Shown in pieces: positions 1-9,874 of a stretch of 64,000 bases of DNA; position 1 is the stretch's first letter; each line of letters opens with the position of its first letter. A program made the position numbers and the translations under genes. Location: assembly GCF_002836945.1 (NCBI RefSeq), contig NZ_NIJM01000023.1, positions 1 through 64,000 on the forward strand, given 5' to 3'. Source of the stretch: Shewanella chilikensis. Lineage in GTDB: Bacteria > Pseudomonadota > Gammaproteobacteria > Enterobacterales > Shewanellaceae. The notes under the pieces are model-generated. The model was not told the origin of the DNA. It saw only the letters and a program-made list of their open reading frames with translations, and made no database searches.

Positions 1-17
1 CATCGCCAGACGCCTAA

Positions 18-60
18 CAAACAAAAAAGCCCTAGCTGAATGCTAGGGCTTTTTTGTTTG
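18..60. terminator. Perfect 19-bp hairpin, bidirectional terminator
   Basis: The arms at 18-36 and 42-60 are exact reverse complements with a 5-base loop (TGAAT). The core is GCCCTAGC/GCTAGGGC, flanked by an A tract on the left and a T tract on the right, so it reads as an intrinsic terminator on either strand. The gene to the left lies outside the window, so its main client cannot be named. Confidence 0.85.
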
Positions 61-261
61 TCTCGCTTCCAGCGAGCACGACTTAACATGCAGCCCAAAG
101 CTGCTGGCGCAGTGTGTGCCCCTCAGCTCGCAGCCAAGCTGCTTCGCGCTACAGCCATCTATCAAGCTGTGCTTGATGAGCAGATGTCTTTCGCCCCCAT
201 GTGAGATGGTGCTGTGGATATGTTGAGAATGGCTCGACTGGTTTATCTGGTCAGATTTATC

Positions 262-564
262 CAGTCCCTGATCTATCCAGCCCCTGGAGCACAGAGATTT
301 CACCCGACCAGTATTCTCAATGAGGGTATTCCAGGCTCGGGATGCTTACTCAACAATTTGCTCGTAGCAATCGAATACTCGGTTGGAAAGACAGTGTTGT
401 CTGAGCCATTGCCAAACTTGCTCCATCGGGTTCAGATCTGGGGAATAGGCGGGTAGCTTAATCAAAGTGAGATTTGAGAAAGGTGTTGCCATATCCATAG
501 TATGCCAGCCTGCGCCATCAAGGATGACCTCTGCAGAGGTGATTTGGGACATCTGCATCGACAA
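262..564 (-). pseudogene. IS630-family transposase remnant
   Basis: The minus-strand frame from 564 encodes the C-terminal half of a DDE transposase of the IS630/Tc1-mariner type: a VILDGAGWH block around the second catalytic Asp, then LPAYSPDLNPMEQVWQWLR, which carries the final acidic residue (ME, usually IE). An in-frame TAA at 346-348 interrupts it. The same frame then resumes with residues typical of the family C-terminus (AWNTLIENTGRVKSL, then a Trp-Ile). The N-terminal DNA-binding half and first catalytic Asp are missing, and I see no terminal inverted repeats. This is a dead, partial element lying between two terminators. The exact right and left limits are approximate. Confidence 0.8.
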
Positions 565-576
565 GACAGGGATAAT

Positions 577-602
577 AAAAAGCCAGCTTAGGCGGCTGGC
601 TT
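577..602 (-). terminator. Intrinsic terminator after mutT
   Basis: Arms AAGCCAGC (580-587) and GCTGGCTT (595-602) form a hairpin that on the minus strand is followed by a T run (complement of the A run at 577-580). It lies just downstream of the mutT stop at 608 and should end the pil-coaE-zapD-yacG-mutT transcript. Confidence 0.75.
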
Positions 603-607
603 AGGGC

Positions 608-1006
608 TTACTTTGAAAACTCTGTCAGGATTTTATCAAGAATCGGTTGGTTGGCATCCGGGAAGGTGTATTCCGGGAGCTGTTCCAAGTGCACCCACTC
701 GACTTGCTGTCCTTCTACGCCATAAGCCGTACCATTGAATTCCGTAACCAGGTGAATATCCAGTAATACCTGTTTGTCCGGGTAGTCATAAGACAACAAC
801 ATAAAGGGAGTGGAACCTGCTATGTTGAGGCCAACCTCTTCCGCGAGTTCTCTGGCAAGCGCTTGGGTGACGGTTTCGCCCATTTCGACTTTACCGCCGG
901 GGAATTCCCATTTTCCACCTTGATGCAGATGCCCATGGCGCTTGGCCAGTAGGATCTGTTTACCGGATTTGATAATGCCGACTGCGACATGAACTCTTTT
1001 TGTCAT
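608..1006 (-). CDS. mutT: 8-oxo-dGTP diphosphatase MutT
   Basis: A 132-residue Nudix hydrolase that removes oxidised dGTP from the nucleotide pool to prevent A:T to C:G transversions. The complete Nudix box is visible at about residues 37-60 (GG-K-VEMGET followed by [10 protein letters not shown]), with the REL.EE core intact. The length matches the usual MutT of 128-135 residues. The first codons overlap the end of yacG by 4 bases (ATGA), so the two are translationally coupled. It is the last gene of the minus-strand run that starts with the pilus genes and is followed by an intrinsic terminator. Confidence 0.93.
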   Translation of the reverse strand: MTKRVHVAVGIIKSGKQILLAKRHGHLHQGGKWEFPGGKVEMGETVTQALARELAEEVGLNIAGSTPFMLLSYDYPDKQVLLDIHLVTEFNGTAYGVEGQQVEWVHLEQLPEYTFPDANQPILDKILTEFSK

Positions 1007-1218
1007 GATTGATCCTTGAAGAAATTGCCTTCATCGTAACCCAGCTCATCCAGCATTTGCTGATCAAATTCTGGCTTCACCGGGATAGCATGTTTCTCTG
1101 AGGCCCAATCTCCAAGATCGATGAGTTTACAGCGCTCGCTACAGAAGGGCTTGAATTTGGATTCGGGGCTCCATTCCACCTCTTTTTGACAGGTGGGGCA
1201 CTTAACTGTGATAGGCAT
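1003..1218 (-). CDS. yacG: DNA gyrase inhibitor YacG (zinc-binding)
   Basis: A 71-residue protein with the two-half zinc site of the YacG family: CPTCQ at residues 8-12 and CSERCK at 27-32. The acidic C-terminal tail is characteristic. Escherichia coli YacG binds GyrB and inhibits DNA binding by gyrase; that role is carried over by homology. It lies 44 bases after zapD and overlaps mutT, the order usual in Gammaproteobacteria. Confidence 0.93.
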   Translation of the reverse strand: MPITVKCPTCQKEVEWSPESKFKPFCSERCKLIDLGDWASEKHAIPVKPEFDQQMLDELGYDEGNFFKDQS

Positions 1219-1262
1219 TTTTGTGTCTCTCGGGCTAACTGATGGCGCCCATGGTAAAGAGT

Positions 1263-2003
1263 TTAGCCGCAGGTCGCCAGTAGGAATTTGACGGTTTTGT
1301 CGGAATGCTTTTGTTGTTCGAACAGGACAAAATGAATGGCAAAGCGGTTTCTGTGACCACTAATGGTGGGGTAGCAGCCCTGTTCGGCGTCAAGCTTGAC
1401 TCTGACCAGCGACAAGCTTTGTTGGCTGTCGCCTTGGTAAAAGCCGGCATGGGCCACAGCTTCTCGGTACTCACAGCTCATGCGGGTTAGTTGCAACAGC
1501 AGGCTGATAGGTTGCAGTAAACTCCTGAAGTGGTTGGTCCATTGGCGATACTCTTGGCTGCGTTCTTCCCAAGGTTTCGCCAGCCAAAAGTGGAGTTGTG
1601 GCAGATCGAAGTTACAGCAAGCACCAGGCATACTGAATCTCTGTCTGAGCGCCGATATAAATCTGTCTTGTTTCAGTTGGCTACCTGGACGCTGCGGGCG
1701 TTGCAGCTCTTCTCTGGCATGGGAGAATTGTTCAAGATAGTGCTGCAGCTGTTGTTGATCGACTTGTTCCCGCTGTTGCCAGTTTTGCAGTTGGATTAAT
1801 TGGCGGTCGATGTCTTTGATGACTTCGCTGCGGTAATCACAGCGTTCGGTAAGTTCACAGAGAGAGAAAAGCGGATAAAAGCATCTGTGTTGATGATCTT
1901 GCAGCAGGTTGTTATCCAATTGACGAGCGAGATATTCCAGGCGCAGATAACTACGGATCTTTTCATTTAGCGGCTGTTCGAATATCAGTTCTGTCGTGTT
2001 CAT
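1263..2003 (-). CDS. zapD: Cell division protein ZapD (YacF)
   Basis: A 246-residue protein matching ZapD in length and character: an N-terminal stretch beginning [20 protein letters not shown], a helical middle rich in Gln and Leu, and a C-terminal beta-rich part. ZapD binds FtsZ and bundles its filaments to stabilise the Z ring. Its start overlaps the coaE stop by 4 bases (2000-2003), so the two are coupled. The coaE-zapD-yacG order is conserved in enteric bacteria and Shewanella. Confidence 0.93.
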   Translation of the reverse strand: MNTTELIFEQPLNEKIRSYLRLEYLARQLDNNLLQDHQHRCFYPLFSLCELTERCDYRSEVIKDIDRQLIQLQNWQQREQVDQQQLQHYLEQFSHAREELQRPQRPGSQLKQDRFISALRQRFSMPGACCNFDLPQLHFWLAKPWEERSQEYRQWTNHFRSLLQPISLLLQLTRMSCEYREAVAHAGFYQGDSQQSLSLVRVKLDAEQGCYPTISGHRNRFAIHFVLFEQQKHSDKTVKFLLATCG

Positions 2004-2611
2004 GAATTTTTAATGTCTGCCAGCTGTAAGTATTTATTATGCAGCGCCAGTACCTGGGCCTGTAACGCGTCGATCTCTCCCTGATTGTCAATCACATCAT
2101 CGGCCTTATCGAGTCGGCTCTGGCGGTCGCTCTGGCTATTGATAATGTTTTGAACCTGCTCCTTAGACACCATGTCCCGTTCAATAGTTCGCTGCAATTG
2201 TAATTTGGGTGAAATATCTACGACTAATGTGCGATCTGCCAGTTTGTCCAGGCCGTTCTCAAACAGTAAGGGAACCACCATAATGACATAAGGAGAAGCC
2301 GCCATCTCAAGCTGTTCCAGCATGCGGGTGCGTATCATGGGATGCAACAGGGCATTGAGCCATTCCCTGTCTTGCGGATGATGAAATATCTGTTCCCTCA
2401 GCGCCGCCCTATCCAAGCAGCCATCGGGTGTCAGCATCTGCGGGCCAAATTTATCGCCAATTTGCTTAAGGCCATCTGAGCCCTTGGCGACAACTTCTCT
2501 GGCGATGATATCGGCATCAACCAAAACAATGCCTTGCTCGGCAAACAGATTGGCTACTGTCGTTTTACCGCTGCCTATGCCCCCCGTGAGGCCTATAATA
2601 AAGTTCGCCAT
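2000..2611 (-). CDS. coaE: Dephospho-CoA kinase
   Basis: A 203-residue P-loop kinase performing the last step of coenzyme A synthesis, phosphorylation of the 3'-OH of dephospho-CoA by ATP. The Walker A motif GLTGGIGSGKTT is at residues 8-19, followed by DADIIAREVV, the usual substrate-site DAD motif. VVPLLFENGL lies mid-protein as in the family. The start codon abuts the pilD stop with no spacer, and the 3' end overlaps zapD. Confidence 0.95.
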   Translation of the reverse strand: MANFIIGLTGGIGSGKTTVANLFAEQGIVLVDADIIAREVVAKGSDGLKQIGDKFGPQMLTPDGCLDRAALREQIFHHPQDREWLNALLHPMIRTRMLEQLEMAASPYVIMVVPLLFENGLDKLADRTLVVDISPKLQLQRTIERDMVSKEQVQNIINSQSDRQSRLDKADDVIDNQGEIDALQAQVLALHNKYLQLADIKNS

Positions 2612-3526
2612 TTAAAGTGTTCCCAAGTACCAGTCAACTATCTGTTGCCCCCACACCATGGCAACCCAACCGGCTATGGCAATATAGGGGCCAAAGGGAA
2701 TGGGGTTACCCCGATTGAGGTTCTTGAACACTATGAGTAACACACCTACCAGGGCGCCCACCAAAGAAGAGAGCAGAATTATCAGTGGCAGCATCTGCCA
2801 GCCCAGCCAGGCGCCGAATAGAGCCATCAGCTTGAAATCGCCATAGCCCATGCCTTCCTTGCCGGTGATTAATTTGAACAGCCAGTAGATAGACCAGAGG
2901 CTTAAATAACCGGCTGCGGCACCTATGGTGGCATCGGTAATACTGGCAAAAGTGCCGGAGATATTAATCAGTAAACCGAGCCACAGCAGCGGCAGGGTTA
3001 TCTGGTCAGGCAACAGCATCTCATCCAAATCTATGCCGCTGAGGGCTATCAGTCCAAAGGTCAGAATAGTTGCATAGGCAAACTGCAGTGTTGGACCAAA
3101 GTGCCAAGCGAGCGTACAAATGAGTAGGGCAGTCAACAACTCGAACAGAGGATATCTTGCCGAGATCTTGGTCTTACAGGCAGCGCATTTGCCGCCAAGC
3201 ATCAGGTAACCGATTATGGGTAAGTTGTGCCAGGGTTTGATATGAGCGCCGCACTTGGGGCAGGCAGACTTCGGCAGCAACAGATTGTACTTGGCCGGGT
3301 AGTTATCTATCGGTGCATTGAGCTTGGCTTCACCTATCTGTTTGGCGAATTCGGGTTGGTATTCCTGCAGGTATTGATTGCATTCCTGCTGCCATTCGCG
3401 CTTCATCATTACCGGCAGGCGGTGGATTACCACATTGAGAAAGCTGCCTATCACAGAGGCAAACAGAAAACAGAGAACAAGAAAGAGCCACAGATTGTGG
3501 CTCAATATGGCAATAAAGTCTGACAT
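2612..3526 (-). CDS. pilD: Prepilin peptidase / N-methyltransferase PilD
   Basis: A 304-residue polytopic inner-membrane aspartyl protease that removes the leader of type IV pilins and type II secretion pseudopilins and N-methylates the new N-terminus. Visible features are an N-terminal membrane segment, the cytoplasmic loop with two CxxC pairs (CPKCG, CAACK), and the two catalytic aspartate sites, one in the SGIDLDEMLLPDQ segment and one in the GMGYGDFKLM (GxGD) motif. It ends one base before coaE begins, and follows pilC by 74 bases. Confidence 0.95.
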   Translation of the reverse strand: MSDFIAILSHNLWLFLVLCFLFASVIGSFLNVVIHRLPVMMKREWQQECNQYLQEYQPEFAKQIGEAKLNAPIDNYPAKYNLLLPKSACPKCGAHIKPWHNLPIIGYLMLGGKCAACKTKISARYPLFELLTALLICTLAWHFGPTLQFAYATILTFGLIALSGIDLDEMLLPDQITLPLLWLGLLINISGTFASITDATIGAAAGYLSLWSIYWLFKLITGKEGMGYGDFKLMALFGAWLGWQMLPLIILLSSLVGALVGVLLIVFKNLNRGNPIPFGPYIAIAGWVAMVWGQQIVDWYLGTL

Positions 3527-3600
3527 CGAATATTACACTGCCCTAAAAATGGTGTTAAAAGTGCTGCTTGTTATTATTGCACCGGCTTTGATACTGAGGC

Positions 3601-4869
3601 TTAACCTACCACGTTACCCATTTGGAAGATAGGCAGGTACATACCTACAATAAGGCCGCCTACCAGAGTACCTATCACCACCATCATAATGGGTTCAATC
3701 AGGCTGGAAAGCCCGTCTACGGCGTCATCTACCTGCATCTCGTAAATATTGGCTATCTTGTTGAGCATATTATCCAGCGAGCCGGATTCTTCACCTATCA
3801 TCACCATCTGGATCAGCATATCGGGAAACAGCTTGGTGGTACGCATGGCTACGTTCATTTGCATACCGGCCATCACTTCGGTACGTACATTCAGCAGGGC
3901 CTTGCGGTAGACATAGTTACCGGAGGCGCCGGCGGCAGACTCCAGGCCATCAATCAGCGGTACCCCGGCGGCAAAGGTAGTGGCCAGGGTGCGGGCGAAA
4001 CGGGCCATGGCAGCCTTATGGAGAATTTCGCCAATCAGGGGAATTTTAAGCACCATTTCATCGATACGGTTACGAAACTTTTCCGAGTTGCGATGGGCGC
4101 GGACAAACAGCCAAACCCCGATAACAATTGCCGCGAGAAACAGATACCAGGTACTTTGCAGCCAACGGCTTATATTAACTATCAACTGGGTAAAGGCGGG
4201 CAGTTCGGCGCCAAAGCTGGCAAAGATACTTTCGAACTGAGGTACTACAAACAGCAATAGCAGCACAGTAACTGCTATGGCAACCACAACTACCGCCGCG
4301 GGATAGAACATGGCTTTTTTGATCTTGGACTTGAGCGCCTCGGCTTTTTCTCTGTAGGTCGCGATACGGTCAAATACCGCATCCAAAGAGCCGGAATGTT
4401 CCCCGGCGGCCACCAGGTCGACATAGAGATCGTCGAAATAAGCCCTGTGGGGGCGCAGGGCATCGGAAAGGGGAATACCGGCCTGAACATCGGCCAGCAC
4501 AGTGCCCAGCAAAATACGCACCTTGTTTTTCTCATGGCCGCGGGCAATCAACTCGATGGAGGTCACCAAGGGCACACCTGCGGCCAGCATGGTGGCTATC
4601 TGGCGGGTGATCACCGCGATATCCATCGGCTTGATTTTTTTATCACCACCAAAGAGAGAGGCAGACTTTTTACGTACCAGTTTGGGATTAATCCCCTGGT
4701 TTTTCAGCAAGCTTTTGATTTCGGCAATGCTGGCGCCGCGTAATTCGCCGGAGCTTTGCTTGCCATCGCGATTAAGACCTTTCCAGGTGAAGGTGTAGAT
4801 CTTGGCTTGAGCCTTGGCACCTTTGGTTTTGGCTTTATTGTTTTTAGCTGTTGCCGTTGCTGTGGCCAT
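3601..4869 (-). CDS. pilC: Type IV pilus inner-membrane platform protein PilC
   Basis: A 422-residue protein of the GspF/PilC family with two repeated cytoplasmic domains (about residues 85-205 and 290-410), each preceding a hydrophobic segment, and a conserved EESGSLD-type block in the second repeat (GEHSGSLD in the first). It couples the PilB motor to pilin assembly in the inner membrane. A clear ribosome-binding site (AAGGAA) lies 5-6 bases before the ATG. It is separated from pilB by a 175-base gap containing a three-unit tandem repeat, which is larger than the other gaps in this operon. Confidence 0.95.
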   Translation of the reverse strand: MATATATAKNNKAKTKGAKAQAKIYTFTWKGLNRDGKQSSGELRGASIAEIKSLLKNQGINPKLVRKKSASLFGGDKKIKPMDIAVITRQIATMLAAGVPLVTSIELIARGHEKNKVRILLGTVLADVQAGIPLSDALRPHRAYFDDLYVDLVAAGEHSGSLDAVFDRIATYREKAEALKSKIKKAMFYPAAVVVVAIAVTVLLLLFVVPQFESIFASFGAELPAFTQLIVNISRWLQSTWYLFLAAIVIGVWLFVRAHRNSEKFRNRIDEMVLKIPLIGEILHKAAMARFARTLATTFAAGVPLIDGLESAAGASGNYVYRKALLNVRTEVMAGMQMNVAMRTTKLFPDMLIQMVMIGEESGSLDNMLNKIANIYEMQVDDAVDGLSSLIEPIMMVVIGTLVGGLIVGMYLPIFQMGNVVG

Positions 4870-4959
4870 AATAGTTCCTTGGAATAAACGGTTTGCCGTG
4901 CCTGCATATTATTTTAGTCGGGTTACCCCTGGCCCGCCTGCTGCGAATGGCGTTAAGCA

Positions 4960-5001
4960 CTTATGTTATGGCGCTCATGTTATGGCACTTATGCTTTGGC
5001 A
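4960..5001. repeat. Three tandem 14-bp units between pilB and pilC
   Basis: Three adjacent 14-base units differ at one to three positions: CTTATGTTATGGCG, CTCATGTTATGGCA and CTTATGCTTTGGCA. They lie in the untranslated gap between the pilB stop and the pilC start. I see no gene in the gap. A slippage-generated repeat or a spacing element in the polycistronic RNA are both possible. Confidence 0.75.
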
Positions 5002-5044
5002 CGCAGGCTTTGGATATCACAGCCGCTGTCTGGCTTGGCAGGCA

Positions 5045-6751
5045 TCAGTAACTGGTTACCCGGTTGACCTCGGCAATGCTGGTGACGCCCTGAATGACTT
5101 TAAGCAGGCCAGACAGGCGCAAGTCCCTCATTCCCTGCTGCTTGGCGGTAGCGGCAATCTGCAGTGAATTACCGCCTTCCATAATGGTTCTGGCAATTTC
5201 ATCGGACATCTTCATCACTTCATAGATACCGACTCGGCCCTTGTAACCGCCGGAGCAGTGCTCACAGCCGCAGGGCTTATAAACGGTAAAACCGCTATCT
5301 ATCTGTTGCTGGCTGAAGCCCAGCTGCAGCAGTTCATGTTCGGGGACATCTTCCGCTTGTCGGCATTCGGGACAGAGACGGCGGGCCAGGCGCTGGGCAA
5401 TTATCAGGTTGACCGAACTGGCAATGTTGTAGCCGGGTACGCCCATATTGAGCAAACGGGTGAGGGTTTCGGCCGATGAGTTGGTGTGCAGGGTCGAGAG
5501 CACCAAGTGGCCGGTTTGTGCCGCCTTGATGGCGATTTCGGCGGTTTCCAGATCGCGAATTTCCCCCACCATCACCACGTCTGGATCCTGACGCAGGAAG
5601 GAGCGCAGCGCCGAGGCGAAGGTTAACCCGGCCTTGGGGTTGATATGCACCTGGTTAACCCCTTCGAGGTTAATCTCCACCGGATCTTCGGCGGTGCTGA
5701 TATTGCGCTCCTCGGTATTGAGAATATTGAGGCCGGTATAGAGGGACACGGTTTTCCCAGACCCCGTGGGGCCGGTAACCAATATCATCCCCTGGGGTCT
5801 TGCCAGCATCTCCATATAGGCTTGTTTCTGGTCTTCCTCATAGCCGAGCTTTTCTATGCCCAACTGCGCCGAAGAGGAGTCGAGGATCCGCATCACTATC
5901 TTTTCGCCCCAGAGGGTGGGCAGGGTACTGACCCGAAAATCAATGCTCTTGTTGCGCGACAGCCTCATCTTGATGCGGCCATCCTGGGGCACCCGGCGCT
6001 CGGCGATATCCAGCTTGGACATCACCTTTAAGCGAGCCGATATCCGTCCGGAAAGTGAAATCGGCGGCTCGGACACCTCATGGAGTATGCCATCGATACG
6101 AAAACGGATGCGGTAGCGCTTCTCGTAGGGTTCAAAATGCAGATCCGATGCGCCCTTACGGATGGCATCGGTGAGAATTTTATTGATATAGATGACGATG
6201 GGGGCGTCATCCTTGCCTTCGCTGTTGTCTTCCGGGCGCTTGTCGGTATCTGTGACTTCAATGCCGGCGAGGGACTCTTCATCCAGGCCATCGAGATCCA
6301 GCGAGCTCAAGTCCTCTTCCAGTACCTTTTCCAGCGCCTTGGCTAACTTGTCCTCTTCGACCAGTATCGCTTCGGCATGCAGGCCGGCGCTGAACTGAAA
6401 GTCTTCCAGGGCGGCGATATTGGTGGGGTCCGAGGTGGCGATATAGAGGCGGTTGCCGCGCTTGAACAGCGGCAGACATCTGTGTTTGTCGATCAGTTTC
6501 TTGTTGAGAAACTCATCCGGAATACTGCTTAGGTCAAACTCATTGAGATCCAGCAGCGGGGTGCCGTACTCCTCATAACAGAGCTCGGCTATGCTGCGGG
6601 CGGATAAAAGCTTGCTGGTCACCAGGGTGGTGACCAGGGCTTGGTTGCTGTTTTGCGACTGCTTGATGGCCTCCGTCAGGCTGCTCTCGTTGAGCAGCCC
6701 CTTACGGATAAATAGGGTCGATAATCCTAAGTGGAGGCCGGTTGTGGGCAT
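5045..6751 (-). CDS. pilB: Type IV pilus assembly ATPase PilB
   Basis: A 568-residue hexameric extension motor. The N-terminal 150 residues form the GspE/MshEN-type domain. The ATPase domain has Walker [14 protein letters not shown], an Asp box around [12 protein letters not shown], Walker B ([12 protein letters not shown]), and a His box (TLHTNSS). A tetracysteine zinc site, CPEC...CGCEHC, lies near the C-terminus. Length and domain order match PilB. It starts 3 bases after the pilA stop, so pilA and pilB are probably co-transcribed, with pilA expected to be the more abundant product. Confidence 0.95.
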   Translation of the reverse strand: MPTTGLHLGLSTLFIRKGLLNESSLTEAIKQSQNSNQALVTTLVTSKLLSARSIAELCYEEYGTPLLDLNEFDLSSIPDEFLNKKLIDKHRCLPLFKRGNRLYIATSDPTNIAALEDFQFSAGLHAEAILVEEDKLAKALEKVLEEDLSSLDLDGLDEESLAGIEVTDTDKRPEDNSEGKDDAPIVIYINKILTDAIRKGASDLHFEPYEKRYRIRFRIDGILHEVSEPPISLSGRISARLKVMSKLDIAERRVPQDGRIKMRLSRNKSIDFRVSTLPTLWGEKIVMRILDSSSAQLGIEKLGYEEDQKQAYMEMLARPQGMILVTGPTGSGKTVSLYTGLNILNTEERNISTAEDPVEINLEGVNQVHINPKAGLTFASALRSFLRQDPDVVMVGEIRDLETAEIAIKAAQTGHLVLSTLHTNSSAETLTRLLNMGVPGYNIASSVNLIIAQRLARRLCPECRQAEDVPEHELLQLGFSQQQIDSGFTVYKPCGCEHCSGGYKGRVGIYEVMKMSDEIARTIMEGGNSLQIAATAKQQGMRDLRLSGLLKVIQGVTSIAEVNRVTSY

Positions 6752-6754
6752 TGA

Positions 6755-7225
6755 TTAACACAGACCTGCTGCTTGACAGCTACCCGATGCGGCCCAATCT
6801 GTAGAGCCTCCTGAATTTGGTGTACCAGTTAAAATGTAAGTATAAGCGGCATCAAATGTTGGTGCTCCAACTGATGTTACGGTTATAACAATAGTTCCTG
6901 TAGGATCTACTATTTGGGTGCCAGGATTGGCTGGGTCATCGATCATATTGGCGTCAATAGCCACGGTATCAACAAGTGGGCCTGCAGCCCAGCCAGTTAA
7001 TGATTCATCTAAAGTTGCGCAGCTTGAGCCAGTTTGGATACATACATCTACAGCTGTTTTGGCGGGAGTTGCTGCAAGTACTACTTCACTGAATTTTGCA
7101 CGCTGAGTATAAGTTTTGTAAGCAGGCAGTGCGATGGCCGCCAGAATACCTATGATGGCCACTACGATCATCAATTCGATCAGGGTAAAGCCCTGGGCAC
7201 GCTTGTTGAGTTTGATAGTTTTCAT
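6755..7225 (-). CDS. pilA: Type IV major pilin PilA
   Basis: A 156-residue type IVa prepilin. The short basic leader ends in Gly before the mature N-terminus [20 protein letters not shown], with Glu at mature position 5. PilD, encoded three genes downstream, should cleave there. Two Cys pairs are visible: one mid-protein (VCIQTGSSC) and one C-terminal (SCQAAGLC); the latter fits the D-region disulphide loop of pilins. A GGAGAAAG ribosome-binding site lies 5 bases before the ATG. It is the first gene of the minus-strand cluster and is preceded by a long gene-free region. Confidence 0.95.
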   Translation of the reverse strand: MKTIKLNKRAQGFTLIELMIVVAIIGILAAIALPAYKTYTQRAKFSEVVLAATPAKTAVDVCIQTGSSCATLDESLTGWAAGPLVDTVAIDANMIDDPANPGTQIVDPTGTIVITVTSVGAPTFDAAYTYILTGTPNSGGSTDWAASGSCQAAGLC

Positions 7226-7845
7226 TTGCTTTCTCCGTTGTTGCCGTCTTGAGTGAATCGGTAACTTGATTCCCTGTTACTCGTATTCCTGTGATGCCTG
7301 TAAATATTCAGGCGGTTTTTCCGGCTTGCCAGCTTAGTGGGGATCACCCCAAAGCCTATCTGGATCCAGACTCAATCAGTTCAGCAAAACCATTTAAGTT
7401 TATCGTATGTCGTTCCGGCAAACCGCACCTCAAGGAACTGAGCATTTACTCAAATCACAATTTTTACATTTGTAACTTTATTGTGCGTCATAAAATAGCA
7501 GTTTGGGTGGTTACCTTGTCGGTGAGGTTGGCCGACGCGGCCATCTCGCCTGCCCTAAAAGTTAGTATAAAGTTACTAAAAAGGGAATCTGCAATAGTGA
7601 AAAAACCACCTGAAATAGCGGAAAAAATCAAAATTGTTATCCACCACCAAGTTTTACCGGTAACAATATTTTGACGCTTTGCCCTGTTTGTGTCAGGGAT
7701 GTGGCGTTGTCAAAAAAATGCTTGGCTCCCATTTAGCGGTAAATATTGTTGTTAACAATTTGTTTATTTTGTTGGGCGGTTTTGGGGGCGGATTTTTGGC
7801 GGGGAATAGGTGATTTTTATAGCTGGTTTTATCTAGGTGGGGTTT

Positions 7846-7908
7846 CATGCACAGGTTTTGTGCATGGGCTTTATGCATGACTTTATGCATGGGCTTTATG
7901 CATGAGTT
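7846..7908. repeat. Palindrome leading into four tandem 12-13 bp units
   Basis: CATGCACA (7846-7853) and TGTGCATG (7859-7866) are perfect inverted arms around a 5-base loop. The right arm is the first of four near-identical units built on TATGCATGGGCTT or TATGCATGACTT, running to about 7908. Each unit contains the self-complementary core ATGCAT or TGCATG. There are no spacers, so this is not a CRISPR array. Confidence 0.8.
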
Positions 7909-7983
7909 TTATACTGGTGCCAAGTGAGGTGCACAAACCGCGCCTGCCTGAGGAAGAATATAACCCTGGGATAGTATTATCAG

Positions 7984-8050
7984 ACGGGCTCTTGCTCGGG
8001 CTTGGGGCTGGGGTTGGACTTGGGTCTGGACTTGAGTTTGGTCTTGGGGC
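7984..8050. repeat. Degenerate hexanucleotide repeat (GGNNTT-like)
   Basis: The plus strand reads as about ten loose repeats of a six-base unit (GGGCTT, GGGGTT, GGACTT, GGGTCT, GGACTT and similar). In reverse it makes a Pro/Ser-rich low-complexity reading frame, which explains the spurious ORF on the minus strand. Confidence 0.6.
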
Positions 8051-8192
8051 GGCGGTTTTCAGTGGAGTGGCGAGAGCCTGACTCAGAATAAGGCGCAGAT
8101 GCTGCAAGCTGCAATGGCAAGCGGATGAGTATTGTGCGGTTAGCGGCGGGGCTTGGCGGTTAACGCCTGCTGGGGGGATTGGGGCTGAAATC

Positions 8193-8220
8193 GGCATACC
8201 CCTGGCGTCAGGGGTATGCC
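8193..8220 (-). terminator. Strong hairpin after nadC
   Basis: GGCATACCCCTG and its complement at 8209-8220 make a 12-bp stem with a 4-base loop, 10 bases past the nadC stop. There is no long T run after it on the minus strand, so it may act as an RNA-stabilising 3' hairpin or a weak terminator. Confidence 0.6.
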
Positions 8221-8230
8221 TGCCAAGATC

Positions 8231-9130
<900 letters not shown>

Positions 9131-9275
9131 TTATGCTGCTAGATTAGCATAATAAGGGGCGCTGCTGGTATTGTGTTGGAGGCACAATTGGCTGTGGTCG
9201 AGTCCGGGGTGATTTGAAGCGCAAGCAGCCAAGCCTTGCTTTAGTGACGCCAATAGAGAGTCGGGAGATAAATAA

Positions 9276-9821
9276 TTGGTTCGGGAGCTATGGATTGATG
9301 GTTGGTATGGTGAAGCCGTACCCAGGCCTTCACCTCACTTTAATCACAGGCCAGATGGCGAGGTGAGCCTTTTGGTGATCCATAATATCAGTCTGCCGGC
9401 CGGCTGTTTTGGTCTGCCTTATATAGAGCAGCTGTTTTTGGGAACCTTGGATACTGAAGCCGATCCCAGCTTTGCCGAGCTTAAGGGGCTGGAAGTGTCG
9501 GCGCATTTTCTGATTCGCCGTGATGGTGAATTGCGCCAATATGTTTCGGTCGACCAGCGCGCCTGGCATGCAGGGGTATCTAACTATGCCGGTCGTAGCG
9601 GCTGTAATGACTTTGCCGTCGGCATAGAGTTGGAGGGCACAGATGATTCCGGCTTTACCGAGGCGCAGTACCATAAACTTATTACCCTGAGCCAAAGTTT
9701 ACGGTTGGCCTACCCGGATATCACCAAAGAGAGAATAGTAGGTCACAGCGATATTGCCCCTGGGCGCAAGACAGACCCGGGCCCGGGGTTTGATTGGCAA
9801 AGGTATCTGCAGGCGCTGTGA
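9276..9821 (+). CDS. ampD: 1,6-anhydro-N-acetylmuramyl-L-alanine amidase AmpD
   Basis: A 181-residue cytosolic zinc amidase of murein recycling. It cleaves the peptide from anhydro-MurNAc, and its loss induces AmpC-type beta-lactamases in other bacteria. Zinc ligands are visible: His in LLVIHNISLP, and the His and Asp in IVGHSDIAPGRKTDPGPGFD. The start is a TTG: no upstream or early ATG exists in frame, a GGGAG site lies 7 bases before it, and the N-terminus aligns in character with AmpD. It is followed 53 bases later by ampE. Confidence 0.92.
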   Translation: MVRELWIDGWYGEAVPRPSPHFNHRPDGEVSLLVIHNISLPAGCFGLPYIEQLFLGTLDTEADPSFAELKGLEVSAHFLIRRDGELRQYVSVDQRAWHAGVSNYAGRSGCNDFAVGIELEGTDDSGFTEAQYHKLITLSQSLRLAYPDITKERIVGHSDIAPGRKTDPGPGFDWQRYLQAL

Positions 9822-9874
9822 CGCGTGTCGCTTTGAGATGGCCACAGGCCTAAAGAGAGCATGGAGAAGAAGAG

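Larger units (their letters stand above)
7226..8230. other. About 1 kb gene-free region between pilA and nadC
   Basis: No open reading frame here has coding character. The first 450 bases beside pilA are AT-rich and should contain its promoter; I could not find a convincing -24/-12 site. The remainder holds a palindrome and tandem repeat (7846-7908), a run of degenerate hexamers (7984-8050) and the nadC-side hairpin (8193-8220). Confidence 0.6.

Noticed and set aside
7226..7400. Sigma-54 promoter for pilA
   Set aside because: I looked for TGGCA-N-TTGC on the minus strand and found no match at the right spacing.
7846..7908. Short CRISPR array
   Set aside because: Units are 12-13 bases, adjacent and without spacers; no cas genes are present.
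7883..8197. Minus-strand 104-codon Pro/Ser-rich frame
   Set aside because: It is produced by the degenerate hexamer repeat, and has no ribosome-binding site or family.
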